Shown here: positions 20,990-33,649 of the stretch, piece after piece
Layout: each line of letters starts with the position of its first letter
Numbering within the stretch: position 1 is the first letter of the stretch
Source of the DNA: Posidonia oceanica
Taxonomy: Eukaryota > Streptophyta > Magnoliopsida > Alismatales > Posidoniaceae
DNA length: 64,000 nt
Direction of reading: 5' to 3'
NCBI GenBank assembly: GCA_037176725.1
Contig: JAZBRS010000029.1
Span: 121,925,001 to 121,989,000 of the forward strand
Made by a program: the position numbers and the translations under genes
Notes under the pieces: generated by a model
The model's database searches: none
What the model was told of the DNA's origin: nothing
What the model saw: only the letters and a program-made list of their open reading frames with translations

Positions 20990-22136
20990 GCAGTACTCCG
21001 GCTTTCGTCTTGGCCTTCTCGTCGCTTGCTTATGTGTTTTGCTTGCCTCTTGCTTCTGCTTGCCTTACTTGCTTGTTTATTTACCTGCTTTATGCCATGA
21101 TTGTTTGCGCTGCTTTATTTTCCTGCATCACATGTCTAAATATTTGCTTGGCACATCATGCATGCCTTTTGAACGATGAATGCTTTCTTTTACACCAATG
21201 CAATGCCACTGCACCTGCACATGCTATGCATATCTGCCTTTTGCTATGATAAGTGCTTTTCCTTTCACTATCATGCTCACACACACATACACATGCCATG
21301 CCCATGCCTTTTGCAATGATGTGTGTTGTCTGCTTGCCATGATTGGGTGATTTTCTTCCCCTTTTGCATTAAGCATAAGGACAATTAGAGACTGATTGCT
21401 TCCCCCATGGCTAACTAAAAACAGCAAGTAAAAAGAACCTCTAGGAGCAACTAGAGACTGCAACACACCTGCACCCCCTTGAGTTAATAAAATATGCAAG
21501 ATAAAACGCGAAGCATTTGCATAAAGCATCATATAGGTGCATTCTTCTCATCTGAGTCCACCTATAGTCTGAGAAGGATAGTCCCGGTCTCTTGCCCCCA
21601 ATGCTTTGGCGTGGTGTAAGTAGATCGGTCTGTCTCCCCTTGTCAGGGGGTCGCGTCGGTGTTAGTAGAGGGTACCACCCATGCTTCTGGTAGGGTCAAG
21701 GCCACCTACGCACCACTACGTCACCACCTAAGCTTTGGGCCGGGTTTAAGATGTGGGACCTGCTTTCTCTAGCCTGAGTCAGCGACCCGTACACCCATGA
21801 GCGTTCGAAGTAGATTGCCAACTAGGACACCCTAGATTGGTGAGGGAGAGCATGCTAGAAAGCATACATCTGCATTCATGTCATACATCAAAGCACTTGC
21901 ATTTTTTTACTTTCGGGTTCTAATCCCTTGTTGTTTGTTTGCCTTTCGCGCAGAGGTCAGTCAGCGAGTTCCTTAGCTGGAGCTTGAGTGCCTTCTCTTA
22001 CTGACGCCCCTATTGCGACCCCTGCTTCCGATCATCCCCCCTCCCAAGCTATTTCTCCTTCGCGATAATAGCTCCTCGTAGGATTCGCCCTCTTGCTCCC
22101 TCTCGTAGCTCTGTGATCACCCGTTCTCGGTCAGCG
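20990..22136 (+). other. Untranslated leader of element C
   Basis: No frame conserved as protein. Conserved blocks shared with E, D and A run from about 21500 to 21830, including a C-run/G-run hairpin at 21635-21650 (CCCCTTGTCAGGGG). The LTR-proximal part is T-rich with CATGC motifs. Confidence 0.7.
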
Positions 22137-24820
22137 ATGGCCCAATTTGTTGGTGATTCCCAAGTCCCTGTTACCCTGGAGGTGGCCCCTCTTTCGGTCC
22201 CTTCGGCTCCCATATTGACCCGCTCTTTGCCAGCATCTCCTTCTCTGGTACAGCTGCCTCCCTCTTATTCTGTGGGGCAGTGGCAGGCTTTGCCGGACCT
22301 GGTTGCCGAGACTGCCATTGTAACCACCACCCACGCTCCGGAGACACCGCTGACTCCTCCTCCCAGGGTAATGTCACTTTTGACACCCACCCTGCTATGG
22401 CAAATTTCGCCTTAGGACCTCTGCCCCTTGGAAAATCTGTGTCCCAACCGCTTGATTCTGCTCCCCCGCGGATCCTGCAACTCAGCATACCTACTGACGG
22501 GTCCCCTGAGATGCAGTATCAGCAGCTGATGGAGACTGCCCAGAGACTGCAGGGCATGGCTCTATCTCTTCGCCCTTCATTTACCCTTGTCGCTCCCGAG
22601 GCTCTGCTGTGACTTACTCTCGCGTTGCAGGCATTCCCCTCTGCTCCCCTGCGTAGACCGTCGCCTCAGCTACTCACTGCTCAGGCGATGGGGGCCTAGC
22701 TTCCGCCTCCTGCATATGCACAACACATTGCACAGCATCCTCCACTGGCACCTGGTGGCCAGTCCTTGGGACTGGTCGGAGCGCAGTATCCCTCTGGCCT
22801 GCAGCCCAGCACCGTGCCGGTGCAGTAGCTGACACTCCAGCACTCTGCATCACCTGTTACTCAGCATGATAGTTATTCATACCCCCTGCATCAGCAACAC
22901 CCTACCCCTGCATACATGCCAGCACACACAACACACCCGCACGGTTACGCCACCCATCCCATCGCTCCACCAGGTGATGTGATGGTAGATCCAGAGGAGC
23001 ACCTTGGTGTGTCCTATGCGGCGTATGTGGCCCCTGCCCCTGCTGTACCACCTCCTTTAGCAACAGCTCCAGAATCCAATGACGACAGGTTCGCTATTCT
23101 GGAGAAAGCGCTTCGACAAGTGCAAGGTATAGACCACCAGTCTTACCAGTTCCGGGACCTCTGTTACTTCCCAGAGGTGGTGCTCCCACCGAAGTTTTGT
23201 ATCCCGGTCTTTGAAAAATATAATGGTAGAGGCTGTCCAATAGCACACCTGAAGGCGTACTACGGAGATCTCGCTCAGCTCCAGGCAGACGAGAGGTTGC
23301 TAATCCGCTTGTTCCAGAAAAGTCTAAGTGGCCCTGCGCTCAAGTGGTTCACCTCACTTGATATGGCCAGCATCAAGACGTGGAACGACCTCAGCCAGGC
23401 GTTCCTAGGACAATATTCCTTCAACCTGGACCTAGTCCCCAAGCACGCGGACCTAGTTGCAGCAAAGTAGAACCCCGGCGAGCCGTTTGGGGAGTATGTC
23501 AGCCGCTGGAGTGCACTCGCTTCGCAGGTTAGAGACGGACCCTCTGATGAGGAGTCCCTCGAGATTGTGATCGGGGGTGCGCAGCCTGTTGTCGGGGCTC
23601 TGCTCAACATTCAACCTGTCACAACCTTCACTGCACTGATTTGGGCTGGCACCCGTGTGGAGAGTTCGCTACGGAGTGGCAACTTCCCGGCGCTCTCTGC
23701 ATTTGCCAAGCAGGCCACCACCAGTGGCAACAGCTGCAACACCAGCAACCCCAGTAGCAACAGCAGTGGTACCACCAGCAGCCGGCCCAAGAAGAAGGAC
23801 TCTCTGAAACCTGCTGTTGCTTACGACGACCCCTTGCCCGTGCCTGTTCAGTTGGCGGTCTGGCCTCCCCCGAATCAAGTAGTATATGCACCAACACCTA
23901 GGGCACCTCCCACACCACAAGTCACCACCACCGCCCAACCGGTGTACCCTGCCACACTGGTCCGGCAAGTGCAGCCCCAGGGGCAAAGGCGACCACGGCG
24001 TCATTTCACCCCACTGGTGGAGCCGTTAAGCGCCATCCTCCCCAAGGTTGCGACATTTCTGAGGTTTCTCGAGGCTCGCCCGCTGCCAAATCCACTCCCG
24101 CATTAGCATAAGGCGCACCTTTTTTGTGACTTTCGTCAAGCCGTAGGGCACTTGACGAACAGTTGCCTCACTTTGCGGGACGCCATTCAGAACCTGATCG
24201 AATCGAGAACGATTACGATCCACACGCACGAGGCACCTTCATCTGTTCCTTCATCAACATCAGCCCCTGCACAGGCTTTAGCACCCCCTCATCCCAGCAT
24301 CGTCCACCAGCCCCTCCCGGAGCATCCCAATCCAGAAGGCGCGGGGACCTCGGGAATCGATTCTCTCTCCCCCTCCGATCTTGCTACATCTGTGGTAGAC
24401 CCCTCCGAGCTCATTCATGATGTCTCGGAGCCCTTTCCTCTCTCTCTGTATCGTGCGGCTGTTGCCAGCTCCGAGTTGGGAGTCCATATGATCCGACCAC
24501 GTGCCAAGCCGGGGCGCTCCGCTGCTCGCTCTACCATGCATCCTCAGGCCCCCGCCCCTATACACCTTCAAGCCAGACCGTTGGCCCAAACCCATGCCTC
24601 CTATTTCGGTAGGCCCCTAGTCAGCCTGTTAGCTAGGTCTCAGCCAGGCCCCCAGCTACCTACCGGCACCAGTACCCTTCTCCCTATCACCCAGCCAACC
24701 CTCCTGTAGCCCCTCTTGTGCTCGCAGCATAGGCCCCTGCGGTTATTGACTTAACCTGGGACCCCCATCGCGTGCCCTGCAACTATGCAACTGAAACGTG
24801 CGTAGAAGTCACGCGATCGA
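22137..24820 (+). pseudogene. Gag of element C (broken)
   Basis: ATG at 22137 gives MAQFVGDS, matching the gag start of D and E. A one-base loss near 22366 shifts the frame, and TGA at 22610 replaces an Arg codon. The Gag core (22916-23470) keeps the FRDLCYFP, FEKYNGRGCP and GPALKWFTSLD blocks and ends at TAG 23468-23470. The zinc-knuckle segment follows after TAG 24104-24106 (Trp in D and E). It reads C-x2-R-x4-H-x4-C, with Arg at the first His. A final segment ends at TAG 24707. Gag is the structural particle protein; this copy is decayed throughout. Confidence 0.9.
23468..23470 (+). other. Amber codon in gag shared with elements A and E
   Basis: AAG TAG AAC; the corresponding codon in D is CAG. 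See the matching entries at 9184 and 45716. Confidence 0.85.
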
Positions 24821-26592
24821 GAAGGGTATACTAGCCCGCAGCACTGGTGATAAGGCCCAGCCGTCTAGCACCCGCTGCACCCCCACTAGCAAGCCAGCTA
24901 GCAGTACCCCTACTAGTTAGCCAACCCGCAGCACCCCCAGCATCAAGCCAACCCCCTGCACCTAGCCTGGTAGAGCCAACCCTTAAAGCACCCCCTCCAA
25001 TCACCAGAAAGCCGCACCACAAAACCGACATTACCTCCCAGCTTAGGAGGGTTAAAGCCGATATTTCCATTTGGGACCTCGTACACTCCTCTTCTGAATA
25101 CCGTGAGGCTTTTCTCTTAGTGTTCCAAGCAGCCCGTGTGTCCCAAGCTATAGAACATGCGGCCCTGGAGAGCATGGTTGGTGTCATCGCGGAGCCTCAG
25201 ATCATCTCTTTCACGAGCGATGAGTTGCCTCTGGTGGGGATTAATCATAACCAACCCTTGTTTGTCACGGTGCAATACAAAAACTTTCGCATTCCCCTAT
25301 CGCTGTTTGATAACGGGTCAGGCCTTAATGTCTGTCCATTACACACTGCAACCAAGTTCGAATTCAAAGCCGAGGATATCACTCCGGCGGTAAAGGGAAT
25401 GACAGCTTTTGACAATACGCACCATGATGCTCTGGGGATTTTGATTATTCCTCTGACCATCGACCCGGTCACATTCGATGTGGAATTCTACATTGTTGAT
25501 TTGGAGCCTAACTTTAATTTCCTGCTTAGGTGCCCTTGGCTACACAAGCATCAGGTCATCCTTTCGACCCTCCACCGCATGATCAAGTTTCGCCACGGCG
25601 ACGATGTTATCGTTGCAATGGCGGAAAACTTCAAGAAGGAGTGGATCGAGGCGGTTGCGCCCATCTCTTCGCATACCATCCCTTTTGACCCTGAGCTTTC
25701 AGCTGCCTTGTATCGAGTTAATCGGTGTGAGCCGGTTAGCTTTGTACCTAATCTTGAACGTGTCAACTCCTTGGCCGTTCACAGCAACCCCTTTCGGATG
25801 GTCGAAAACGTCTGTCACAGGTGGGGCTATGTCAAGGGAACGCCGCTCGGGCGATACAGCCATGGAATCGCTGAGCCGATCAGAGCAGCAGAGCGAAGAG
25901 ATTCTGAAGGCCTCGGATATGACCTACAGTCCAGCAAAGACAGATGCATGCAGCCTAAGGATCAGAGGATGGCTATCTTGTAGGACCTCACTAACCTCAC
26001 TAGTGCAGGTATCCTGGGTTCAAACAGTAGTGAAGCCCCAATGCAGCAGGCGTCATGCCCGAGCTCTCAGCAGCTAGAGGAAGAATGGGTCTACATTGAG
26101 GACTACTACTTAGACGAGGAGGAGTCTGGCATAGTTGAGGCAGCCCCAACCAGCAGCAAAGATCAGCTCAGCGTGACTGTGTCCCGGTTAGTTTGCTCGG
26201 CACTTACTAATGAGGCAGCAGAATTGGAAGACCTTGAGGCAGGGCTGACAGTTTCCCCTCTTCCTACAGCATCACCAAAGTCACCAACAGTTGCAGCTGC
26301 AGTGCTAGAGTCAGAAGCACGCCCGTCGGTGTTATCCAGTAGTCAACTTCTGGCCGCAGCTGTGCTAGCGTGGAAATCACCTTCTCCGATGGCACAGTCA
26401 GTCAGATTAGAGGGCAACGTGACTCAGCTCGCATCATCGACAGCGCCACAAGCAAGCCAGGCGGCTCTGTCAGGCACATCGCTGTCAGCTTCAACAAATC
26501 TTGCTATGCAGAAGATTCTCGCCGCTGCTACTGGGAGACCACCACTGTCACCCACGGGCACCGGCGCTTCATCCCCAAGCATGGCGGCCTAG
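24821..26592 (+). pseudogene. Protease and G-patch region of element C
   Basis: An open frame from 24847 to 25983 contains the helix-like block VKADISIWDLVHSSSEYREAF (interrupted here only for length), then the aspartic protease. Its active site is LFDNGSGLNV, where the residue before Asp is Phe rather than the Val of A and D. A G-patch segment follows at about 25795-25925 (W-G-Y, G-T-P-L-G, H-G-I, G-L-G-Y). TAG 25981 replaces Arg of the next block. The frame then continues to TAG 26590 through an acidic DYYLDEEESG block into the Ser/Ala-rich linker. A frameshift separates the protease from gag. Confidence 0.87.
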
Positions 26593-27667
26593 CCATTGGC
26601 CCCCCAGAAGAGCAGTTGTGCCTCCTTACCAGTAGCAGTAGTGATCCTGGCAGCCTACCCAGCAGTAGCGAAACAAGTACCCCAAGCAGCAGAAAGCCCA
26701 ACAGTTGAGCCAGGGCCGGCTGCAAGCCTGGTAGTCGGATGAGGAGGGAGGAGCGGCTATAGACGCTCAGATTGATTTCTCTATGGGGGACTTGGAGCAG
26801 TTATTCCAGGAGTAGCTCGCGTTGCTGGCGCAGGACGTGGCAGAGCATGAGACAGCAAAGAAGAAGGGGAAGGCCGTGGCTGCGGATCCCTCTATCATGG
26901 TCCTAGAGGAAGATCTAGCGCTCAAGGCACCCACTAGACCAGATGAGCTGATCACCCTGTAGTTGGGGGGTGGGTCTCGATGGTTTGTGCAGCGCATGCC
27001 ACACTTAGGCAATGCAGCAGGCAGCAGTACCCTGATCAGCCGCCAGCCGGATATATCCTTGCCGAGCACGCTAGAGCATGCAGAGGAAGCAACAGCACAG
27101 CAGATACCAGCAGCATCAGCACCACAAACAGCACCAGTAGCACCGCAAGTAGCAGCAGTACAACATGCACCAGCAGTAGTACAACATGCACCAGCAACAG
27201 CACAACATGCACAAGTAGTAGCGCAGCAGGCACCAACAGCACAGCAGTAAGCAGTAGCACATGCAACCCCCGCACAGCAAGCAGCAGCACAGTTAGCTTC
27301 AGTACAGACAGTAGCACAGATAGCAGAATCAGTAGAGTCAGAGCAAGCTGAGCCAGCCGAGGAGCTTGCCGGGACAGAGGTCGCACGTCGAGGGTATAAA
27401 AACACTCGGGAAAGCGTGACCATCCTGAAGCGTCACCAAGGCCAAGCAGCGGAACACTTGCACTCCTTTGATATCTCAGACCCCACCTTTGAGAAGGAGG
27501 TCCTCTCGGAGCTTATTGCATATAGAGAGGAGGATGATGCAGGCGAAGACAAGAATGATGAACCATCACCTGAGTTCCGGCCCCACGACGATGATCCAGA
27601 AGGCCCCAACCTACATGTCGTGGAGGAGATAGAGGTTGTCAGCATTGGCACAACAGAAGAAGTCTGA
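26593..27667 (+). pseudogene. Protease-to-RT linker of element C
   Basis: It is frame-shifted relative to the protease. It contains the counterparts of MSDLELLYQEQ, KKKGKAV, RPDELITL, and an Ala/Gln/Thr repeat at 27080-27250 (GCACCAGCA-type units, spelling CATGCACCAGC repeatedly). The RRGYKNTRESVTILKRHQGQ block and the acidic DDPEGPNLHV block follow, ending at TGA 27665. No catalytic motif is present. The repeat differs in length and composition from the one in D (58930-59095). Confidence 0.75.
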
Positions 27668-29170
27668 GAGGTCCGCATTAGCGCCCTTTTGTCGCCCCAG
27701 GCTAGAGCAGAATTCATCGCATTCTTGAAGGAGTATGCGGATGTCTTCGCTTGGAGCTACGAGGATATGGTTGGCCTCGACATTGAGATAGTTGTACACA
27801 ACTTACCCTTGGACCCAGACGCAAGGCCAGTATAGCAGAAGCTAAGGCAATGGCGACCGCAGTGGCTACTTATGATCAAGGAGGAGATCATGAAGCAGCA
27901 AAATGTTAACTTCCTCAAGGTCGTCCTTTACCCTGAATGGCTTGCAAACGTCGTACCCGTGCCTAAGAAAGATGGACGAGTCCGCATGTGCATCGACTAC
28001 CGGGACCTGAACAAGGTGAGTCCCAAGGATGACTTCCCACTGCCACACATTGACATCTTAGTCAATAACACTGCAAGGCACAAAATGCTCTCTTTTATGG
28101 ACGGCTTCTCTGGCTATAACCAGATCAGAATGGCAGAGGAGGATATGGAGAAGACATCATTCATCACCCGTTGGGGTGTCTTCTGCTATCAGGTTATGCC
28201 ATTTGGGTAGAAAAATGTTGACGCAACCTATCAGAGGGCCATGACTGCACTTTTCCACGACCTCATGCATCAAGAAGTTGAGGTATACGTGGATGATATG
28301 ATTGCCAAGATCAAAGAGCCTAAGGATCACCTTGCTTGCTTAAGGAAGCTCTTTAACCGCTTGCGAAAGTACAAGCTGCGCCTTAACCCCAGTAAATGTG
28401 TATTCGGGGTATCTTCTGGCAAGCTCCTGGGCTACATTGTTAGCCAGAGAGGGATTGAAGTGGACCCGATGAAGGCAAAAGCCATCGTGGACATGCCACC
28501 CCCTAGGACAGAAAAAGAGGTCCGAGGCCTGCTGAGACGCCTGCAGTATATTAGTCGGTTCATTGCACAGCTCACGCCTATCTGCGAACTGATCTTCAAG
28601 CTCCTGAAGAAGAATGCACAGATTAACTAGAGCGAGGAGTGCCAAGCTACCTTTGACAAGATCAAACAGCTTCTGACCAAGCCTCCTGTGTTGGTCCCAC
28701 CCACACCGGGGAGACCTCTGCTTCTTTACCTCTCTACCACGCAGCATTCCATGGTTGCTATCTTGGGCCAGCATGATGAATCTGGTAGAAAGGAGCACAC
28801 AATTTATTACCTGAGCAAGAAATTCAGTAATTGCGAAGCCAGGTATAGCACAATGGAGAAGACCTGCTTATCCCTCTTCTAGGTTGCGCAGAAGCTGAGG
28901 CATTATATGATGGCATATTCAGTCCAGCTTCTATACCGACATGACCCCACCAAGTTTCTCTTCTAGAAGGCAGCAATGATAGGCAAATGCATCAAGTGGT
29001 AGGTACTGTTGTCTCAGTACGACATTACCTTTGTCACGCAGCGAGCCATGAAGGGCCAAGCCATGGCAGATCACCTTGCAGACTTTCCTTTGCCTGAATA
29101 CCAGCCTCTTCAGTTGCAGTTCCTGGATGAGGACATCCTCTTTGCAATGGAAAACTCTAAGGAGGACCCT
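27668..29170 (+). pseudogene. Reverse transcriptase and first RNase H of element C
   Basis: The frame is constant but interrupted by stops. RT motifs LYPEWLANVVPVPKKDGR, FPLPHIDILV, LSFMDGFSGYNQIRM and YVDDMIAK (near 28293) are all readable. The first RNase H begins near 28711 (LLLYLSTTQHSMVAIL), where Ser/Thr stand in place of the usual first catalytic Asp, as in D. Stops include TAG 27833, TAG 28208, TAG at about 28628 and 28880 (both Trp in D), and TAG near 28963 and 28998 (Gln in D). RT would copy the RNA into DNA; this copy is dead. Confidence 0.9.
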
Positions 29171-30910
29171 AAAGACTTGGAGCATTGGCAGTTGTACTTT
29201 GATGGTGCTGTCAACAAGAAGGGTCGAGACATAGGCACAGTGCTGACCACGCCGCAAGGGCAGATGATCCCCTTTGCAAGGAAGCTGACCTTCAAATGCA
29301 CTAATAATGAAGCAGAATATGAAGCATGCATTCTAGGATTGAAGGTTGCGCTCGAGCATGAGGCATAGAAGTTGCATGTGCACGGCAATGCCATGCTGGT
29401 GATTTCCCAAGTGAATGGCGATTGGAGAACAAAGGATCCAAATTTAGTGCCATATCACGAACACCTGCTGAAGCTGATAGAACAATTTGCAAGTATCCAC
29501 TTCTCGTACATGAACAGGGCAAGGAACGCATATGCAGACACATTAGCAACCTTGGCGTCCTGGCTCAGTATACCTGAAGACCGAGTAGTGGATGTATCAG
29601 TTACCTGCATGGAGTAGCCTACGCATTGCATGAGCATAGAGGAGGCAGATCCGGTGGAAGAGCAGCCTTGGTATTGTGACATTAAAGCCTTCCTGGAGTC
29701 CGGCAGCCAGCCGCTTGGCACCTCAGCAGTAGATAGAAGAACTTTGGCGCGTCTGGCGTCGAAGTATGTGTTAGGGGCAGGGCAGCTATACAGAAGGTCA
29801 TACAGTCAGATGCTCCTGCACTGCTTGAGCAAGCAAGAGGCCGACACGCTTATGCTCCAAGTTCATGCAGGGACTTGTGGTCTGCATATGAATGGTGTGC
29901 TGCTGGACAAGATAATCATGTTGCAAGGTTATTTCTGGTCAACCATGGAGGCAAACTACTGCCAGTTTGTGCGTAGATGCCACAACTGCCAAATCCATGT
30001 TAATCTTATGCACGCTCCCCCATAGGAATTACATAGCATGTCCTCGCCATGGCCCTTCTCCACCTGGGGGATTGACGTCATCGGCGCTATACACCCTACT
30101 GCATCGAATGGTCATCGCTTCATCCTGGTAGCGATAGACTATTTCACTAAGTGGGTGGAAGCAGCCTCCTACAAGGCGGTCACAGCTGCAGTGATAGAGA
30201 GGTTTATCAAAAATAACATTGTCACCCGATATGGGGTCTCGCATGCAATCATCTCTGACAATGGCTCAAACTTTATTGCAAAGAGGATCGGGGAATACCT
30301 ACAGAAGCACCAGATCAAGCATCATAAATCCTCGCCATACCGGCCACAGATGAATGGAGCAGTGGAGTTTGCCAATAAAAACATTGTGAAAATAATGAAG
30401 AAAATGGCAGAAACCCACAAGGACAGGCATGATAAACTTCTGTACGCACTCTGGGCGTACAGGTCATCAGTGCAGACCTTGACAGGAGCCACCCCGTATT
30501 CGTTGGTGTATGGCATGGAGGCAGTGCTGCCTGTCGAAGTGGAGATCCCTTCACTGTGAATCCTACGAGAAGTAGAGCTGGAAGAAGCAGAATGGGTCGA
30601 GGACCGCTGCGCCCAGCTCAACTTGATTGATGAGCGTAGATTGCAAGCAATGCACAACGCTCGCTGCTACCAGAAGTGGATGGCAAGAGCATACCTGAAG
30701 AAGGTACGACCCAGGAGCTTCCAGCCAAGTGACCTCGTCTTGCGAGCCATCCACCTACCAAACGATCGAGGCAAATTCCGACCCAACTGGCGTGGCCCCT
30801 TTGTGGTCAAGCAGGCATTCTCAGGCAGTGCAGCAATTCTTGAGGACATGGACCAGACTAGGCAGTCAGAGCCGGTCAATGCATGCTATCTCAAGAAGTA
30901 CTATCAGTAG
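29171..30910 (+). pseudogene. Second (archaeal-type) RNase H and integrase of element C
   Basis: The sequence begins with WQLYFDGAVNKKGRD, so the Gln that became a stop in D is intact here. The acidic residues of the archaeal-type RNase H are present (YFDG, NNEAEYEA, ADTLA), while the third Asp (GDA in D) reads Asn. Integrase follows with an H-x-H...CHNC zinc domain near 29860-30000, D (WGIDVIGAIHP), D (SDNGSNF), E (replaced context AVEFANK) and a GPF block ending at TAG 30908-30910. Internal stops are TAG 29366, 29615 and 30023 (Gln codons in D) and TGA 30557 (Arg in D). Confidence 0.9.
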
Positions 30911-32289
30911 GCCAGCCCCTGCCTTGCAGCACATTCTTTCCCATCCCATCCTTTGCATCCTTTGTTTCCTTGTATATCTTTCTGCATTCCAATCTTGCCC
31001 CCCCACATTCCCGCACTCCCTACGCATATCCTTGCATTTCCATCTCTTTCAGCATACCTCAAGCAAAAAACCAAATTTCCAGCAAAAATCATGCATTGCA
31101 TCTGGCCCGATGATGAAATCGGATGTGCTTGCATGCTATGGAAGGAGTCTGCCCTGCCTCACTTGACACTACTTAGGCATCTTAGCTAGTGAGGGAGCCA
31201 CCTTTCAAATGAGAACAGGCGAAATAACCAAACCCCTTAGGACTTGCGCCTCCCGAGGGAGATAAAATGCTAGGGTGCGAGCAAGAATGTGAGCCATAAA
31301 AGAATATGTCTGAGCATGGGCATAAAAGAAAAGGCCAATAAGAAGGCGAAGGCAGAAGCAGGCCCTAGAGATAGAGGCGTGTAGCATAACCCTGTCCCTC
31401 CGAACTGCTTCAGAGACGGTCCACCATTTTGCACCTGGAAGCCTCAAACCTGTCTCAAAACCCTAGCGCCCATTAACTCTAATCCAGGGATGGCGGAAGC
31501 TTGCAAAAAGAAAAAAAAAAACAAAACAAACAAAAAAAGAAGAGAAAAGGGAAGCAAAAAAATGAAGCAAAAAAAAAGGAGCAAAGACAATGGTCAACTC
31601 CAGAAAAAGAAAAGGCGAGCAGCACAATCCCGTCCCTTTACATGTCTTAGAGATGAGCTAAAGTTTGCACCTGGGGAATACAAACCCTGCAAAGCTTTTA
31701 AACCTAGCAAGGCCTAGCGAGCAGCTCCCCAACTTCAACTAGGTGCCCATTGCCTCCAAGTTAGGGATAGGGGAAACCTACATGCCTATGAGGGAGAAAA
31801 GAGAAGCAAAAAGAGTAGGTGTAGGTCCTTGGGAGTTTGGCCTGGAGCCTGTCGTCACCGCCCACCACCCACGCACTGCAAATAACCATTTCCTGAGCGC
31901 CACCAGCAAGTTAAGAGTTTGAGTAGAGTCCAGTGAGTCAGGGACCCTTCTCTTCCTCTGCAGCAGGCGCTAAGCACTCCATATGCTGAGGGCTACAGCA
32001 TATAAGCAAAATCATGCATACATCTATAGCATCTATCATAAATTATGCACATATCTACGCATATCAATTGCAAACCATGCATGCATGCACAGCATAAGTC
32101 ATTCTCTCCTTCTATCTTCCCGCTCTGCAAAACTTGGCTCGGCGTTGAGACAGTACTTCTATCCAGCATGCATCGACCTTCTTCAAACTGCATCGGTCTA
32201 GAACTCCGACCAACCACTTGCCCCAACAGAGCTACCTTTGTCTGAATGTGTTTAATATCTGCACTTTGAATGCTAACTGTTAAACTGCT
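30911..32289 (+). other. Post-pol spacer of element C
   Basis: No conserved frame. It shares blocks with 62666-64000 of D: GTGAGGGAGCCACC, a GAGGGAGAWAAAATG phrase, an A-rich tract (31500-31580 here, 63233-63375 in D), a second GAGGGAGAAA phrase, the CCAGTGAGTCARGG block and GCTGAGGGC. The conservation of non-coding blocks between copies of different subfamilies suggests RNA function or recent common origin. Confidence 0.6.
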
Positions 32290-33649
32290 TTGCTAGTTTT
32301 GAAATCTGCATCTTTACCAGCCAGTGGTTACATGCTTATACCTGATCTGATGAACTGCAACTCTGATTACAGGTACCTGAGGTTTCTGCACCAGCAGCCT
32401 GCACTTTCTCTCCTGCACAATGGGTTATCCTACTCTGGTTACGCCCATGCACTGCTCAGATGCCTTGTGAGAGTGGGTTGGCAAACTCACTGAAGCCGAC
32501 CGCGAGAAGCTACGCACTTGGGGTATTCCGTCTAAGCTTCTGAAGGTAGCAGACGTTGAAGTAAGCCGGCATCTCCTATACGCTGCTGGAAGGTCCTAGA
32601 AGCCAGTGCATCATGTCTTCCGCTTTGGCAGGACAGAGCTGACTCCCACGCTGGAGGAAGTGCACCAAATCTGCGACTTCTCCAAGATCATGGGACCTAC
32701 GGTCTTCATGAGGCGCGATGGGTACACTACGGTCCTAAGCCAGCTGACTGGGCTCTCTGCCAAAGGCTGCCAGCAAAGATGAATCTGCACCAGCGGGCCC
32801 ACGCCCCTGCTTCGCTTAGCACATTTTGATATAGTTTTGGAAAAGCGTGCTGATCTTGGAGACGAGCTGTGGCTTTGGGGATCTGTCACCCGCTTTCTGG
32901 GCGAACTCATCTTCACACATGGCCAGATGACAGTTGCAATCGAGATTGCTGAGATTACACTTGCAGTGGTGACCCGGCAGATCATCCTGGCACCAGTCGT
33001 CCTTGCAGAAACATACGGCAGGCTGGACCGCATTGTACACCGCTGCCGCCAGTTCCACGGCTGCGGAGTACTTGTGCAGATCTAGCTAGTTGCACACCTG
33101 GAGATGGACTTGCTGTGCCCTCAGAAGCATGCTATTGAAACATACTGCAGTAGTGGTCTTGCAAGAACCATCAAGAGCGTACCAGAAGAGTACCAGAAGC
33201 TGTCTGAGCTGACAGATGATGCAGTAACTTGGCGAATCATCCCATCCGCAGCTGAACCCTTCACCGTCTTCTTCGATGCTCGCGACACGCGGCTTGTAGT
33301 GCTGCCAGGATTCACTGGGGGTGTGGAGTACCACCCTATCCGGGTCATGCGGCAGTTTGGCTACCGGCAGGGCGCCTTCATTGATAGCACTGTGCCCAGG
33401 CTCATGCAGACTTACCCTCTCAGTACAACAGCAGCCACAGCAGAACTAGCAGACCTGATGCGGCATGGAGTCAAGTCTACAGACATCGCAGTTGTGAAGG
33501 GCTCAGGGTGTGCTTCTGAGTATGTCGCTGAGGTGCAGGGACTTTGGCCCCTCAACGAGATTCCTCCTGCCGCCCCCAGTTTCCTGACTCCCGCAAAGCA
33601 AAGAAGGCTCGACTTGACTAGGCATTGGTGTAGTTGTTTGTTTGTATAG
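32290..33649 (+). pseudogene. DUF7745 / plant-mobile-domain-like frame downstream of pol in element C
   Basis: From 32471 one frame, interrupted by a few stops, reads WVGKLTEADREKLRTWGIP, then after TAG near 32599 HVFRFGRTELTPTLEEVHQI, then RLAHFDIVLEKR, a hydrophobic stretch, LAETYGRLDRIVHRC, a GCGVLVQI segment, TAG near 33083, and finally VTWRIIP, LPGFTGGVEYHPIRVMRQFG, and a terminal stop at 33647-33649. The RFGRTELTPTLEEV phrase and the later VxxRQFGxRQ phrase are what I know from plant DUF7745/plant mobile domain proteins, which are found in Ogre-like elements and host MAIN-type genes. 32290-32470 may be its N-terminal part in another frame after a one-base slip. Role in the element is unknown. 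Confidence 0.65.

Noticed and set aside
32341..32380. Possible splice acceptor CTGATTACAG before the DUF7745-like frame
   Set aside because: A single acceptor-like sequence without an identifiable donor or a continuous frame after it is not enough evidence.
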